44,764 nt of DNA, from the NCBI RefSeq assembly GCF_001854805.1, contig NZ_MBLO01000045.1, positions 2,614 through 47,377 of the forward strand, read 5' to 3'. The stretch is from Pseudofrankia coriaricola (GTDB lineage: Bacteria; Actinomycetota; Actinomycetes; Frankiales; Frankiaceae). Every line of letters begins with the position of its first letter. Position 1 is the stretch's first letter. A model generated the notes under the pieces. That model made no database searches. It worked only from the letters and a program-made list of their open reading frames with translations, and was not told the origin of the DNA. A program made the translations under genes and the position numbers. Below are positions 32,647 through 41,789 of the stretch, one piece after another.

Positions 32647-33837
32647 TCACCGGCTCGGTGGCTCTGAGTCACGGAGCACCCCGCTCGCACGAAGGGACTC
32701 AAGTTCTGCCTGGTCCAGCCCCAACCACTCGACCAGCACCTCCTCGGTGTGCTCCCCGACGAAGGCCGCGCCCGCCCTCGGTCCGCTCGCGGCGTCGGAG
32801 AACCGGTAGGGCATGCGGACGACCGGACGCGTCCCGCCGCGACGGTCGTCCACCGGGACGGCGATTCCTCGCTCGACCGCCGAGGAGGAAGCCACTGCCT
32901 CGTCGGTGCTCTTGACGACCGCCCAGGCGAGCGTCGCGTTCTCGAGCTGCTCGAACAGGTCACGCCGGTCCTGGAACGCCAGAACCCACTCACGCACCAC
33001 CCGGGCGCGCGCGGCGAACTTGTCCTCGTCGGGCAGGAACTCGCTGGGATCGGTCAGGCCGGCGGAGTCACGTAACGACATCCAGATGTGCCGAGGCTCT
33101 CCGGCGATGAGGACGTCGCCCTGCGGGTGCGGGTAGGTGACCCCACGCCCCTCGACGGGCGGGCCGTTGGCCTCCAGGCTGTAGTGAACGTAGTCGTCGC
33201 TGGCGAGCATCGCCTCGAACATGCTGAGATCGATGTGCTGACCCACCCTGGTGTCGTCGCGCAGCCGCAATGCCGCCAGGACGGCGATCGCGCCGTGCAG
33301 GCCCGCGAGCGAGTCGGCCAGCGCCAGCGGGAGGTCCGTGGCCTCTCGTCGGTCCATTTCGGCCATCCGAGCGAGCAGGCCCGATTCGGCGTGGAGCACG
33401 GGGGCGTAGGCCGGCCGCTTCGCCTCCGGTCCGGTCTGACCGAAGCCGCTGATGGACAGCATGATCAGCCCTGGGTTCAGCTCAGCTAGGCGCTGCCACC
33501 CGACTCCGAGCCGATCCATGACCCCCGGGCGATAATTGTTCACCAGCACGTCGCACTCACCGACCAGACGGCGAAAGAGCGAGACTCCCCCGTCGGTGCG
33601 CAGGTCCAGCGAGATGTTGCGCTTGCCGGCGTTCATCTGCACGTAGAGCCCCGAATGCGGGGCGTCACTCACGCCGAAGGCCTGCGAGACGTCGCCGCCG
33701 GGCAGCTCCACCTTGACGACGCTGGCACCGAGGTCACCGAGAATCCGTCCCACGTACGGTCCCGAGACGGCCCGGGACAGGTCGAGAACACGAATTGACG
33801 CGAGCGGGTACCCAAGACTTCCTGCGTGGTCGGACAT
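32647..33837 (-). CDS. CaiB/BaiF family III CoA-transferase
   Basis: A 396-aa protein that would move CoA from a donor thioester to an acid. The N-terminal segment RVLDLSRAVSGPYVGRILGDLGA is typical, NNYRPGVMDRLG follows, and Asp175 in LALADSLAGLHGA sits at the position of the catalytic aspartate of formyl-CoA transferase. No racemase-type GHD His is seen, which separates it from the racemase gene at 21441. AGAGG precedes ATG 33837. It lies 93 bp after the cyclase-family gene. Donor and acceptor unknown. Confidence 0.86.
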   Translation of the reverse strand: MSDHAGSLGYPLASIRVLDLSRAVSGPYVGRILGDLGASVVKVELPGGDVSQAFGVSDAPHSGLYVQMNAGKRNISLDLRTDGGVSLFRRLVGECDVLVNNYRPGVMDRLGVGWQRLAELNPGLIMLSISGFGQTGPEAKRPAYAPVLHAESGLLARMAEMDRREATDLPLALADSLAGLHGAIAVLAALRLRDDTRVGQHIDLSMFEAMLASDDYVHYSLEANGPPVEGRGVTYPHPQGDVLIAGEPRHIWMSLRDSAGLTDPSEFLPDEDKFAARARVVREWVLAFQDRRDLFEQLENATLAWAVVKSTDEAVASSSAVERGIAVPVDDRRGGTRPVVRMPYRFSDAASGPRAGAAFVGEHTEEVLVEWLGLDQAELESLRASGVLRDSEPPSR

Positions 33838-33930
33838 TTCGAACCTCTCAGATCCGCTGTACCCGGCTGTCGCCGGTCGACGGACGGCCGGCGCACCTGT
33901 TCCCCGCTGGCCGCGGCGAGCAAGACCCGG

Positions 33931-34848
33931 TCAGAAGACGGCGAGCGGGTTGACCGGAGACCCAGTACCGCCCGGGATCCGCAGCGGGGCGATCAAGGTG
34001 AGGAACTCGTAGCTACCCACCTCGACACACACCTCCGCCAGCCTGTCGACCTGCGCGTTGTCGACCAACGCGACTCCGTAGGCCCAGATCATCGAGTGGA
34101 CGGTATGGGCGATCTCGGAGTAGCTGGGATAGGACGCGTCGTGCATGTCGGCGATCACCACCGCGAAGTCGTACTCGCGGATGAACTCCAGACAGGACAC
34201 GTCGAGGCCCGGGCGCGCGAAGTCGGTCATGTCGGCGTTCCAGACGCCCCACTGGCCCTTCTCCTCGAGCCACGCCTCGAGACCGCAGTTGATGACCAAC
34301 GCATCGCCCGGCTCCGGGGTCAGCTCGGTTTTGGCCAAGATGGCCTCCAGTTCCGCCCCGGTGACCGGGACGTCCGGTGTCACGCTCGGCGTACCGCGAT
34401 GCTTCGGAACGTCGAGCAGGACGCCCCGGGTAATGATGCCGTCGTGCCAGACGTCGACGTCGGCCCAGCTGGCTTTGTTCGCCCTGAAGACCTCGTCCAC
34501 GCGGCGTCCGTTCCACACTCCGTCCCGGTCCCAGTTGTGGTTCAGCGCGTCGATGTGCGTGCTCCCGAGGCAGTGGATCGGGAGCTGAAGGTGGTCGAAG
34601 GCGTTGCCGGTGTCCCGCCACCCGAACTGCTGGACGACCTGCCGCTGTCCTGGCTGGGGCGAGGTGCTGATCGGGCGCGCCATTGAGACCGTCCGGCCCG
34701 CGCGGACCAGGCCCAGGGCGGCGAGGCGCTTCTCGGGAGTGATCAGGTTGACCGCGCCGGCCTGGTCGTCCTCGCCCCACCGGCCCCAGTTGCGCTTCTC
34801 GACCAGCCAGGTGTCGATGTCCTCGGCGGTCCATTTCTGAACGCTCAC
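33931..34848 (-). CDS. Cyclase-family metal hydrolase (kynurenine-formamidase-like)
   Basis: A 305-aa protein of the cyclase superfamily (KynB-like metal hydrolases, including isatin hydrolase). The metal-binding motif is LGSTHIDALNH with H98, D100 and H104. WGRWGEDDQAGAVNLITPEK near residues 21-40 is typical of the longer bacterial branch. It would hydrolyse a cyclic amide, ester or 1,3-diketone-like ring. The GTG start overlaps the acyl-CoA ligase stop by four bases (GTGA); the frame is open upstream to 34989 inside the ligase gene. Placement between a ligase and a CoA-transferase suggests ring opening before or after activation. Confidence 0.82.
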   Translation of the reverse strand: MSVQKWTAEDIDTWLVEKRNWGRWGEDDQAGAVNLITPEKRLAALGLVRAGRTVSMARPISTSPQPGQRQVVQQFGWRDTGNAFDHLQLPIHCLGSTHIDALNHNWDRDGVWNGRRVDEVFRANKASWADVDVWHDGIITRGVLLDVPKHRGTPSVTPDVPVTGAELEAILAKTELTPEPGDALVINCGLEAWLEEKGQWGVWNADMTDFARPGLDVSCLEFIREYDFAVVIADMHDASYPSYSEIAHTVHSMIWAYGVALVDNAQVDRLAEVCVEVGSYEFLTLIAPLRIPGGTGSPVNPLAVF

Positions 34849-36524
34849 ACCCGCTGTCCCTTCTCGTCGGTGCCCCGCTCGGGCTCCGGACCCGTCGCCG
34901 CCTCGGTGGCGAGGAACTCGGCCTTGACGGTCTTCTTGTCGATCTTCTCGCCGGCCAGCGTCGGCAACCGGTCCGTACGGATGGACCACCGGGTCGGGAA
35001 GGCGAAGTAGGCGACGGCTCCCCGGAGGAATGTCGTCAGGTCCTCGGGCGTCACGGTGACGCGTTCCTTCGCGACGACGACAGCGGCCACCTCCTCACCC
35101 AGGTCCGCGTGCGGGATGCCGAAAACGGCGACTTCGAGGACCTCTGGGTGCCGCGCGATCGCCATCTCCACGTGCCCGGTGGCAACGTTCTCACCACCAC
35201 GGATGACGACGTCCTTGCTACGACCGTCGAGGTAGAGGTAGTTGTCCTCGTCGAGGTGCCCGAGATCGCCGGTGTGCAACCAGCCCTCGCTGTCGACAGT
35301 CTCGTCGTCGAGCCCCAGGTAGCCGAGCATCACGGTAGGGCTGCGGACCAGCACCTCGCCGGACCCGGTCCCGTCGGGGTCGAGGATGCGCAGTTCGGCC
35401 ACCGGATACGGTCGTCCGACCGTACCCGGTCGCTGCTCCAGGTCCTTGTTGCCGGCACCGGTGACGAAGCCGCCCGACTCGCTCATCCCCCAGGTGTTGC
35501 CCAGTCCACGCCTCTTGAGCTGCGGGAGCTGGCGGGCCAGGCGTTCCAGGAGGGCGGGCGACACCGGGGCGCCACCAAGCGGCCACGAACGCAGGCTGGA
35601 GAGGTCGTGTTCCTCGAACGACGGGTGTTCGAGCACCCTGATGGCCATGGTCGGCACTCCGCCGAAGCTCTGCACCTTCTCGGTCTCGATCAGACGCAGG
35701 ATCTGCGCGGGATCGAACTTGCCCTCGTTGAGGACCATCTTTCCGCCGACGATCAGGTTCGTCAGCACGTTGGTCACGCCGCCGACGTGGAACAGGGGCG
35801 TGCAGACCAGCGTGACCGACTGTTGGCCGTTGGGATCGAGGCCGGCGGGCAGCCGTCGTGAGCGCATCAGCAGGTTGTGCTGGTTGGCGATCACCGCGCG
35901 CTGGGACAGCACGACGCCTTTCGGCGCACCCGAGCTCCCGGAGGTGAAGATGACGAGGGCCGGGTCGTCCTCTTCTCGAGTGGCGAAACCGTCCATAACG
36001 GCGTCCGCGTCGCCCACGGACCCTGCCTCGTACGCCGCGGCGAAGTCAGCGATCGCCAGGGCGCCGCTCATCCCGCAGGGCGCCGGATCAGGGAGGTCGG
36101 TGATCACCAGGGCCGGGCGGGTCAGCTCGAGGCTGTTGGCGAGCTCCGCCTCGCTCCACCACCGGTTGCCCAGCACCGGGGTCGCGCCAGCCTGCCAGCA
36201 GGCCCACAGCGCGAGGACCCAGTCCGGGCTGTTGTAGCCGAGGAGGAGCACGTGGTCACCCGGTTGTACGCCGCGTCCCGTGATGATCTCCCCGGCTCGC
36301 GGGAGGGCGGCCACGAATTCGCCGAAGGAGATACGGCGCTCGCCCTGCACGAGATACGTCCGCTGGGCCCAGCGGTCGGCCCCGACAAGAACGTCCCTGA
36401 GCGACCGCGGGCGCGGCTCGAAGACCAAGCCCACGTGCCCGGCGTACTCGGCGGCCACGACCGACGAGCCCCACAAGCGCGCGAGCTCGGTCACTGCGCG
36501 CTTGCGCGCGTCCGCCGTCGTCAT
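34845..36524 (-). CDS. Fatty-acyl/aryl-CoA ligase, FadD-like
   Basis: A 559-aa ANL ligase. FTSGSSGAPKGVVLSQ at 193-208 is the ATP loop, GNTWGMSESG the A5 region, GWLHTGDLGHLDEDNYLYLDGR the adenylate-ribose and hinge motifs, and EKIDKKTVK near the C-terminus holds the catalytic lysine. It lacks the ACS-type N-terminal cap of the ligase at 5451, so medium-chain, branched or cyclic acids are likelier substrates. A 161-bp spacer with an AT-rich GATAAC stretch separates it from the crotonase upstream and may hold a promoter. It overlaps the cyclase gene. Confidence 0.87.
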   Translation of the reverse strand: MTTADARKRAVTELARLWGSSVVAAEYAGHVGLVFEPRPRSLRDVLVGADRWAQRTYLVQGERRISFGEFVAALPRAGEIITGRGVQPGDHVLLLGYNSPDWVLALWACWQAGATPVLGNRWWSEAELANSLELTRPALVITDLPDPAPCGMSGALAIADFAAAYEAGSVGDADAVMDGFATREEDDPALVIFTSGSSGAPKGVVLSQRAVIANQHNLLMRSRRLPAGLDPNGQQSVTLVCTPLFHVGGVTNVLTNLIVGGKMVLNEGKFDPAQILRLIETEKVQSFGGVPTMAIRVLEHPSFEEHDLSSLRSWPLGGAPVSPALLERLARQLPQLKRRGLGNTWGMSESGGFVTGAGNKDLEQRPGTVGRPYPVAELRILDPDGTGSGEVLVRSPTVMLGYLGLDDETVDSEGWLHTGDLGHLDEDNYLYLDGRSKDVVIRGGENVATGHVEMAIARHPEVLEVAVFGIPHADLGEEVAAVVVAKERVTVTPEDLTTFLRGAVAYFAFPTRWSIRTDRLPTLAGEKIDKKTVKAEFLATEAATGPEPERGTDEKGQRV

Positions 36525-36685
36525 CGCGTCTCGCTCACGAGCGGGACTCCTGTGCCGGTCCTTCGTGGGCTACCTGGCCCGGACAAAGTTATCAGCACGA
36601 ACGCCTTTCCATCCATCCAGCTCGGCCGTGCCGACCAGACAGGCCCGAGTTCCCGACGGTTCGGCCGATCCACCGCGTTCGCAGC

Positions 36686-37495
36686 TCAGCCTGTCCCAGA
36701 TGGCCCGGCGTCCAGCGGGCGAGCAGCACCGAAGACCGGTCGACGCTTCTCCCGCCGGGCCGCCTGCGCCTCCAGGAAATCCGGGCCCGTCAACGCGCTC
36801 TCCGCAGTCAGGTCGAGTCCGCGCACCGCCTTGATCTGACGACCTGAGACGACGCCGTCGCGGATCGCGAGAGCGAACTCCTTTCCACGCGCGATCGAGA
36901 ACGGCGACAAACCACTGAGCCGCTCGACCAGCTCGGCGACCCGGTCGTCGACCGCGGCGGCGGCCACGGCCTCACTGACCAGGCCGATCCGCGTCGCTGT
37001 GTCCGCGGTGACGCGCTCCGCCGTCAACAGCATGCGCCGAGCCCAGCCCGAACCGACAGCATCGACGAGCCGGTGGACGCTCGCGATCGGGTAGACCACG
37101 CCGAGCGCGGCTGGCGGGACGATGAACTTCGCGCTTGTCGACGCGATGCGGATGTCGCACGACAGCGCCAGCTCCAGGCCGGCGCCAGCGCAGCCGCCCT
37201 CGATCGCACCGATCACGGCACCCGGGTGCCGCTCAAGATCGTCAAAGAGACCCGAGAGCAAGTGGGCGTCGGTACTCGCGTCGAGATCGCCGATGCTGTA
37301 GCCCGAGCAGAAGTGACCGCCCGAGCCCTGGACCACGACGATCTCCGAGCCGTCCAGATCGGCCAGGGTCCGGCGGATCTTCCTGATCATCGGCGGCGTC
37401 ATGGCGTTGCGGACCGTCTCGTTGCTGAGCTTGATGTGGACGGCCCGGTCCTTGACGACTACGTCAACGTCTCCGTGCGTGGCGTCTCCGTGCAT
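36686..37495 (-). CDS. Enoyl-CoA hydratase/isomerase family protein
   Basis: A 269-aa crotonase-fold protein. GGHFCSGYSIGDL gives the oxyanion region and GGCAGAGLELALSCD keeps the first catalytic glutamate. The second reads Pro in FIVPPAALG, so a standard hydratase mechanism is doubtful; decarboxylase, isomerase or hydrolase chemistry is possible. It starts eight bases after the stop of the CoA-transferase at 37504, so both are on one transcript. The C-terminal 40 residues (ARREKRRPVFGAA) are basic. Confidence 0.8.
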   Translation of the reverse strand: MHGDATHGDVDVVVKDRAVHIKLSNETVRNAMTPPMIRKIRRTLADLDGSEIVVVQGSGGHFCSGYSIGDLDASTDAHLLSGLFDDLERHPGAVIGAIEGGCAGAGLELALSCDIRIASTSAKFIVPPAALGVVYPIASVHRLVDAVGSGWARRMLLTAERVTADTATRIGLVSEAVAAAAVDDRVAELVERLSGLSPFSIARGKEFALAIRDGVVSGRQIKAVRGLDLTAESALTGPDFLEAQAARREKRRPVFGAARPLDAGPSGTG

Positions 37496-37503
37496 GGCAG
37501 GTC

Positions 37504-38721
37504 CTAGGAGTCGATCGGGATGCGGTAGTGCGTGTCGGTCCGGAGGACGCCTGCGGAGTGGAGGTCCGCTAGGGCGGCCTCGTCCAGCTTCAGCAGGTCG
37601 GCGAGGACCTCTCGGGTGTGCTGACCGAGCCGAGGAGCCAGCTCACGCCCGTCGAACTCGTGGGAGCTCTTGATCGGGTTGCCGGCGAACGCGAAGTTCA
37701 GGCCGTCCGCCGTGATGTCGAGGAGCATGTCACGCGCCTCGACGTCCGGCTCGGCGAACGCATTGCGGATGCCGTTGACCGGGCCGCTCGGAACGTCGTG
37801 CTCATCAAGGACCTTGAGCCAGGTCGCGGTGTCGGCCTTCTTGAACTCTGCCGCGATCTCCCGCTCGAGCTCGTCGCGCAGCTCGACCCGGCCGTTGTTC
37901 GTCCGGTAGCGCGGGTCGCTCTCGAGATCCGGACGCCCGATCGCGCGACACAGCTTGGGCCAGAAATCGTTGCTGAACACGGCGATGATGATGTAGCTGT
38001 CGGTCGTCTCGTAGGCACCGTAGGGCACCACCTTGGAGTTACCACTACCTTGGGGCGGAATATCCTCATTCAGATTGAGCGCCAGCGCAGCCCAGTACAT
38101 CAGCAGCGACAGCTGGCAGTCGAACATCGAGATATCGAGTTCCACGGGCTCGTCGACCCGGCCGCGCTTCACGAGCGCGGCAAGCACCGAGATGACTAGA
38201 AACATCCCGCCCGCAAGGTCCGCGATCGGGACTCCCGCTCGGGCCGGGGGGGTGCCCGGATGACCGGTGATGCCCATAACGCCGCTGCGCGCCTGGATCG
38301 CCACGTCGAACGCCGGCGCGTTGCGGCGCGGGCTGGTCGTGCCGTACCCGGACAGCTGGCCAACGATGATCTTAGGGTTGGCTTCCTTCAGGATGTCGGT
38401 CGAGAGCCCCAGCCGGTCCATGACGCCGGGCCGGAAATTGTGGAACACGATGTCGGCCTCGGCGACCACGCGCAGGAAGAGCTCGCGCCCGCGCGGGTCG
38501 CGCAGGTCGATCGACACGCTCTTCTTGTTGCGGTTGATCGCGGCGAACATCAGCGGGACTTCGCCCTTCAGCGGACCGCTCGCTCTCGTCGGGTCGCCGG
38601 TCGGCGGCTCGATCTTGATGACCTCGGCTCCCATGTCGGCCATCAGCAGCGAGCCGTACGGTCCGGAGAGATGCATCGACAGATCAAGGATACGAATCCC
38701 CGAGAGTAAACCGTCACTCAC
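37504..38721 (-). CDS. CaiB/BaiF family III CoA-transferase
   Basis: A 405-aa CoA-transferase. ILDLSMHLSGPYGSLLMADMGAEVIKIEPP, read across residues 11-40, is the typical N-terminal fold. NFRPGVMDRLG follows and Asp168 in PIADLAGG is the catalytic aspartate position. It differs clearly in sequence from the transferase at 32647, so the two probably serve different acids. GTG 38721 is preferred (AAAGG some 11 bases upstream); the frame extends to 38763. It is divergent from the aldehyde dehydrogenase across a 575-bp spacer. Confidence 0.85.
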   Translation of the reverse strand: MSDGLLSGIRILDLSMHLSGPYGSLLMADMGAEVIKIEPPTGDPTRASGPLKGEVPLMFAAINRNKKSVSIDLRDPRGRELFLRVVAEADIVFHNFRPGVMDRLGLSTDILKEANPKIIVGQLSGYGTTSPRRNAPAFDVAIQARSGVMGITGHPGTPPARAGVPIADLAGGMFLVISVLAALVKRGRVDEPVELDISMFDCQLSLLMYWAALALNLNEDIPPQGSGNSKVVPYGAYETTDSYIIIAVFSNDFWPKLCRAIGRPDLESDPRYRTNNGRVELRDELEREIAAEFKKADTATWLKVLDEHDVPSGPVNGIRNAFAEPDVEARDMLLDITADGLNFAFAGNPIKSSHEFDGRELAPRLGQHTREVLADLLKLDEAALADLHSAGVLRTDTHYRIPIDS

Positions 38722-39296
38722 AGCGGCCAACCTTTCTTGCGTCGGGCACGGGGCACCGACCAACTCGACTGGAGTGGTGGTACCAGGCTCTGCCAGGACA
38801 CCCGGTGAGCGCCAGGCTCGCGCCGTGCGTGGGCAGCGCGGGCACAGGAACTCCGCCCGGCCGCCCGGTCGCTATTTCCCCCGAGGCGGGCCGACCCGCT
38901 CGCGGTGCGTCATCGTCATCCGTCTTCACTCTTGCGCGTGGCTGCCCACCGGAAGCACCATACTGCCAAATAGTTGAGAACGCGAGTAGTATCGCGGGCC
39001 CAGGGCAGTTCGCTGCCGCACCGGGAGGCCACTGTGGACGCGCTCGTCATGGAGGGGCAGCTCGGCGGGGCACGTCACCCATGTCGACCGTGGCCGGCAC
39101 CCGGACGGCCCCGTTCGCGCCGGCTCGCCCCCCGCGTCATGACCATTGCGAGCGGGTCCAGCAAAGGGCGAGACGCAGGCTGTCCGCTGATCGCGCCGTC
39201 CGGGCCGGCGTCCGTTCGACCGGCCGACGACGAGGACCACACCATCGAGACGATCACACCACTGAGAAGCGCCAACACCGAGCTCCGAGGACTGAC
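38722..39296. promoter_or_regulatory. 575-bp divergent intergenic region
   Basis: No convincing gene is visible in either direction; the short frames have arginine/proline-rich composition. An AT-rich block at 38959-38992 contains AATAGTT (38969-38975, also at 25854-25860) and an ATACT/AGTAT pair about 22 bp apart, and may hold control sites for one or both flanking operons. GAGG lies six bases before the aldehyde dehydrogenase start at the right end. Confidence 0.4.
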
Positions 39297-40778
39297 ATGA
39301 CGACAGACAGGTCCAAACTCTTCATCGGCACCGAACTTGTCGACCCGCTCGGTACGGATCGGTTAACCATCGCCTCGCCCATGACCGAAGAGGTCGTGGG
39401 CTCCTCCCCCGCCGCTTCCGAGGCCGACGTCGACCGCGCCGTCGCCGCTGCGCGCGAGGCGTTCGACCACGGTCCATGGCCCTCGATGGACCCGGAGGAG
39501 CGCCGGGAGATCCTTCGCCGTGCGGGCAAGATCCTCGAGCCGCGGGCCGCGGAGCTCACGGAGCTGATCGTGCGCCAGAACGGAACGCCGTCCCGCTTCC
39601 AGCCCGGCAACAGTCAAGGCGCGTTCGAGTACTTCACCAGCCTGCGGATGCCGAGCCCACGCCTCGGCGAGTCCTCCCCCGGCAACCAGGCCGTCGTCGT
39701 CCACGAGCCCGTGGGTGTGGTTGGGGTCGTGATCCCATGGAACTGGCCGATTGGCCAAGGCCTGAGCAAGGCGCTGCCCGCTCTGCTCGCGGGCAACTGC
39801 GTGATCGTCAAGCAGTCGCCCGAGACCCCTCTTCAGGACGAGGCTGTCGGCGAGGCGTTCATCCAGGCGGGTCTCCCGAAGGGAGTGCTGACCATCATCG
39901 CCGCGACCTCGGGTCCGTCCGAGTACCTGGTCGGACATCCCGGCGTCGACATGGTCTCCTTCACCGGCAGCACCGAGGTCGGGCGTCGCGTGGGGAGCAT
40001 CTGCGGCGGCCAGATCAAGCGCGCGCTGCTCGAGCTCGGCGGGAAGTCCGCGGCGATCGTGCTGGACGACGCCGACTTCGGCGAGGTCGCCCCTACCGTG
40101 CTGAACTGGGGCGTCTTGCTCCTCAACGGGCAGGCATGCTCGGCTTGGTCCCGCATCCTGGTGCCGCGGAATCGGTACGACGAAGCCGTGGACGCGTTCG
40201 CGGACGTCATGTCATCCGCGCGGGTAGGCGATCCGCTCGACCCCGAGACCGAGGTTGGGCCGTTGGTCACCAGCAAGCAGCGCGACCGGGTGGAGGGACT
40301 CATCGCGTCCGGAGTGGCCGAAGGCGCGCAGATCAAGGTCGGCGGGGTGCGACCCGCCGGTTACGACAAGGGCTGGTTCGTCGAACCGACCCTGTTCGTC
40401 GAGGCGAACAATGCCATGCGCATCGCCCGCGAGGAGATCTTCGGTCCCGTCGCGCTGCTCCTGCCCTACGAGGACGAGGACGATGCGGTGAACATCGCGA
40501 ACGCGTCGACGTACGGCCTGGCCGGCGGCGTCTTCACCAAGGACCCCGCACGCGGCGCCGCCGTCGGTCGACGGATCAGAAGCGGTGCTATCAGCGTGAA
40601 CTGCTTCAGCAACAGCGACGCCCTGCCTTTCGGCGGCTACAAGGACTCCGGGGTCGGCCGGGTCGGCGGTCCCGAGGGCTTCGCCGAGTTCTTCGAGACC
40701 AAGGCCATCGGGTTTGCCGGCGCGGTGCCCGAGCTGCTGAGCCCGAAGCAGGCGAAGGGTCTGGACGATGAACAGTGA
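39297..40778 (+). CDS. Aldehyde dehydrogenase
   Basis: A 493-aa NAD(P)-dependent aldehyde dehydrogenase converting an aldehyde to the acid. N149 in PWNW, the SFTGSTEVG cofactor loop (221-229), the general base E246 in LELGGK and the nucleophile C281 in NGQACSAWSR are all present, and length is normal. ATG 39297 has GAGG six bases upstream; the frame is open far upstream (38805) without coding character. It overlaps the lactonase-like gene by 11 bases. The GMC oxidoreductase at 30772 would supply an aldehyde (inference). Confidence 0.9.
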   Translation: MTTDRSKLFIGTELVDPLGTDRLTIASPMTEEVVGSSPAASEADVDRAVAAAREAFDHGPWPSMDPEERREILRRAGKILEPRAAELTELIVRQNGTPSRFQPGNSQGAFEYFTSLRMPSPRLGESSPGNQAVVVHEPVGVVGVVIPWNWPIGQGLSKALPALLAGNCVIVKQSPETPLQDEAVGEAFIQAGLPKGVLTIIAATSGPSEYLVGHPGVDMVSFTGSTEVGRRVGSICGGQIKRALLELGGKSAAIVLDDADFGEVAPTVLNWGVLLLNGQACSAWSRILVPRNRYDEAVDAFADVMSSARVGDPLDPETEVGPLVTSKQRDRVEGLIASGVAEGAQIKVGGVRPAGYDKGWFVEPTLFVEANNAMRIAREEIFGPVALLLPYEDEDDAVNIANASTYGLAGGVFTKDPARGAAVGRRIRSGAISVNCFSNSDALPFGGYKDSGVGRVGGPEGFAEFFETKAIGFAGAVPELLSPKQAKGLDDEQ

Positions 40779-41661
40779 CTCGGTGACCCGATCGGCGGTG
40801 GAGCTGCGCCGCGGCGGGGTCTTCTACGAAGCACCGCGATGGCATGGCGGACGCTGGTGGGTGTCGGACCAGCAGGGCACCGAGGTCCTGGCGATCTCCC
40901 CGGAGGATGGCACCGAGGTCTACGCATCGGTGCCTGGCGGACCGTCGGGACTGGGCTGGCTCCCGGGCGGCGATCTGCTCGTGGTGTCGATGAGCGATCG
41001 GAGAGTGCTACGCCGACGTGGCGACGGCCAGCTCGTCGTGCACGCCGATCTCGCCGAATTCACCAACTACCGGATCAATGACATGATCGTCAACAGTCGC
41101 GGGCAGGCCTACGTCGGTTGCATCGGCTTCGACGACGAGTCGTCGACAGCTCCGTTCAGCACCGGTTCGCTCATCCGCGTGGATCCCGACGGAACTGTGT
41201 CAACTGCCGCCGAATGCCTCAGATGCCCGAACGGATCGTTCTTCCTTGACGGCGAGCGGACTCTCGTGGTGGGCGAGACGATGCTGCCGGGTTACACCGC
41301 GTTCACCGTCCAGGACAACGGCACCCTGACCGAACGACGGACCTGGGCTCAGATCGGACCGACCCCGGCGTCGACGACGGTCGCGGAGATGTTCCCGCAG
41401 CTGGTCTTCGCGCCGGACGGGTGTGCGGGTGCCCCGGACGGAACCGTCTGGTCGGCAGATCTGAGCAACGCACGGTGCGTCCACCTCGCTGAAGGCGGGG
41501 ACGTCATCGAGCAGGTCGACGCCCCCGCAGGACAGATGGTCTTCGCGTGCGCCCTAGGCGGTCCGAGCGGCAGGACGCTGCTGTTGTGCGTCGCTCCTGA
41601 TTGGGATCCGCGCGCGCGCAAGGCCGAGCACAACGCCTCGCTGATCACCGTGGAACTGTGA
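40768..41661 (+). CDS. SMP-30/gluconolactonase-like protein
   Basis: A 297-aa six-bladed beta-propeller of the SMP-30/gluconolaconase/LRE family, calcium- or zinc-dependent lactonases. Expected metal ligands are visible: E21 in YEAPRW, N104 in RINDMIV, N155 in RCPNG and an Asp in the late TVWSADLSN segment. It overlaps the aldehyde dehydrogenase by 11 bases, implying one transcript. With a Baeyer-Villiger enzyme in the window, hydrolysis of a lactone product is attractive but unproven. Confidence 0.83.
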   Translation: MNSDSVTRSAVELRRGGVFYEAPRWHGGRWWVSDQQGTEVLAISPEDGTEVYASVPGGPSGLGWLPGGDLLVVSMSDRRVLRRRGDGQLVVHADLAEFTNYRINDMIVNSRGQAYVGCIGFDDESSTAPFSTGSLIRVDPDGTVSTAAECLRCPNGSFFLDGERTLVVGETMLPGYTAFTVQDNGTLTERRTWAQIGPTPASTTVAEMFPQLVFAPDGCAGAPDGTVWSADLSNARCVHLAEGGDVIEQVDAPAGQMVFACALGGPSGRTLLLCVAPDWDPRARKAEHNASLITVEL

Positions 41662-41789
41662 GCGGCCCGCGGCGGCCGACTGCAGGCTGACGTCGGCCCT
41701 GGTCCCGTGAGTCGTCGGCCTTCTGCCCAGCGAAGTGCACGTCGCCGCGCCGATGTCTGAGCGTTCGAAGATCAAGGAATGGAGTGGAG

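Noticed and set aside
38805-39296. N-terminal extension of the aldehyde dehydrogenase frame
   Set aside because: The translated part is Arg/Pro/Gly-rich and unlike the family; ATG 39297 has a ribosome site and gives the normal length.
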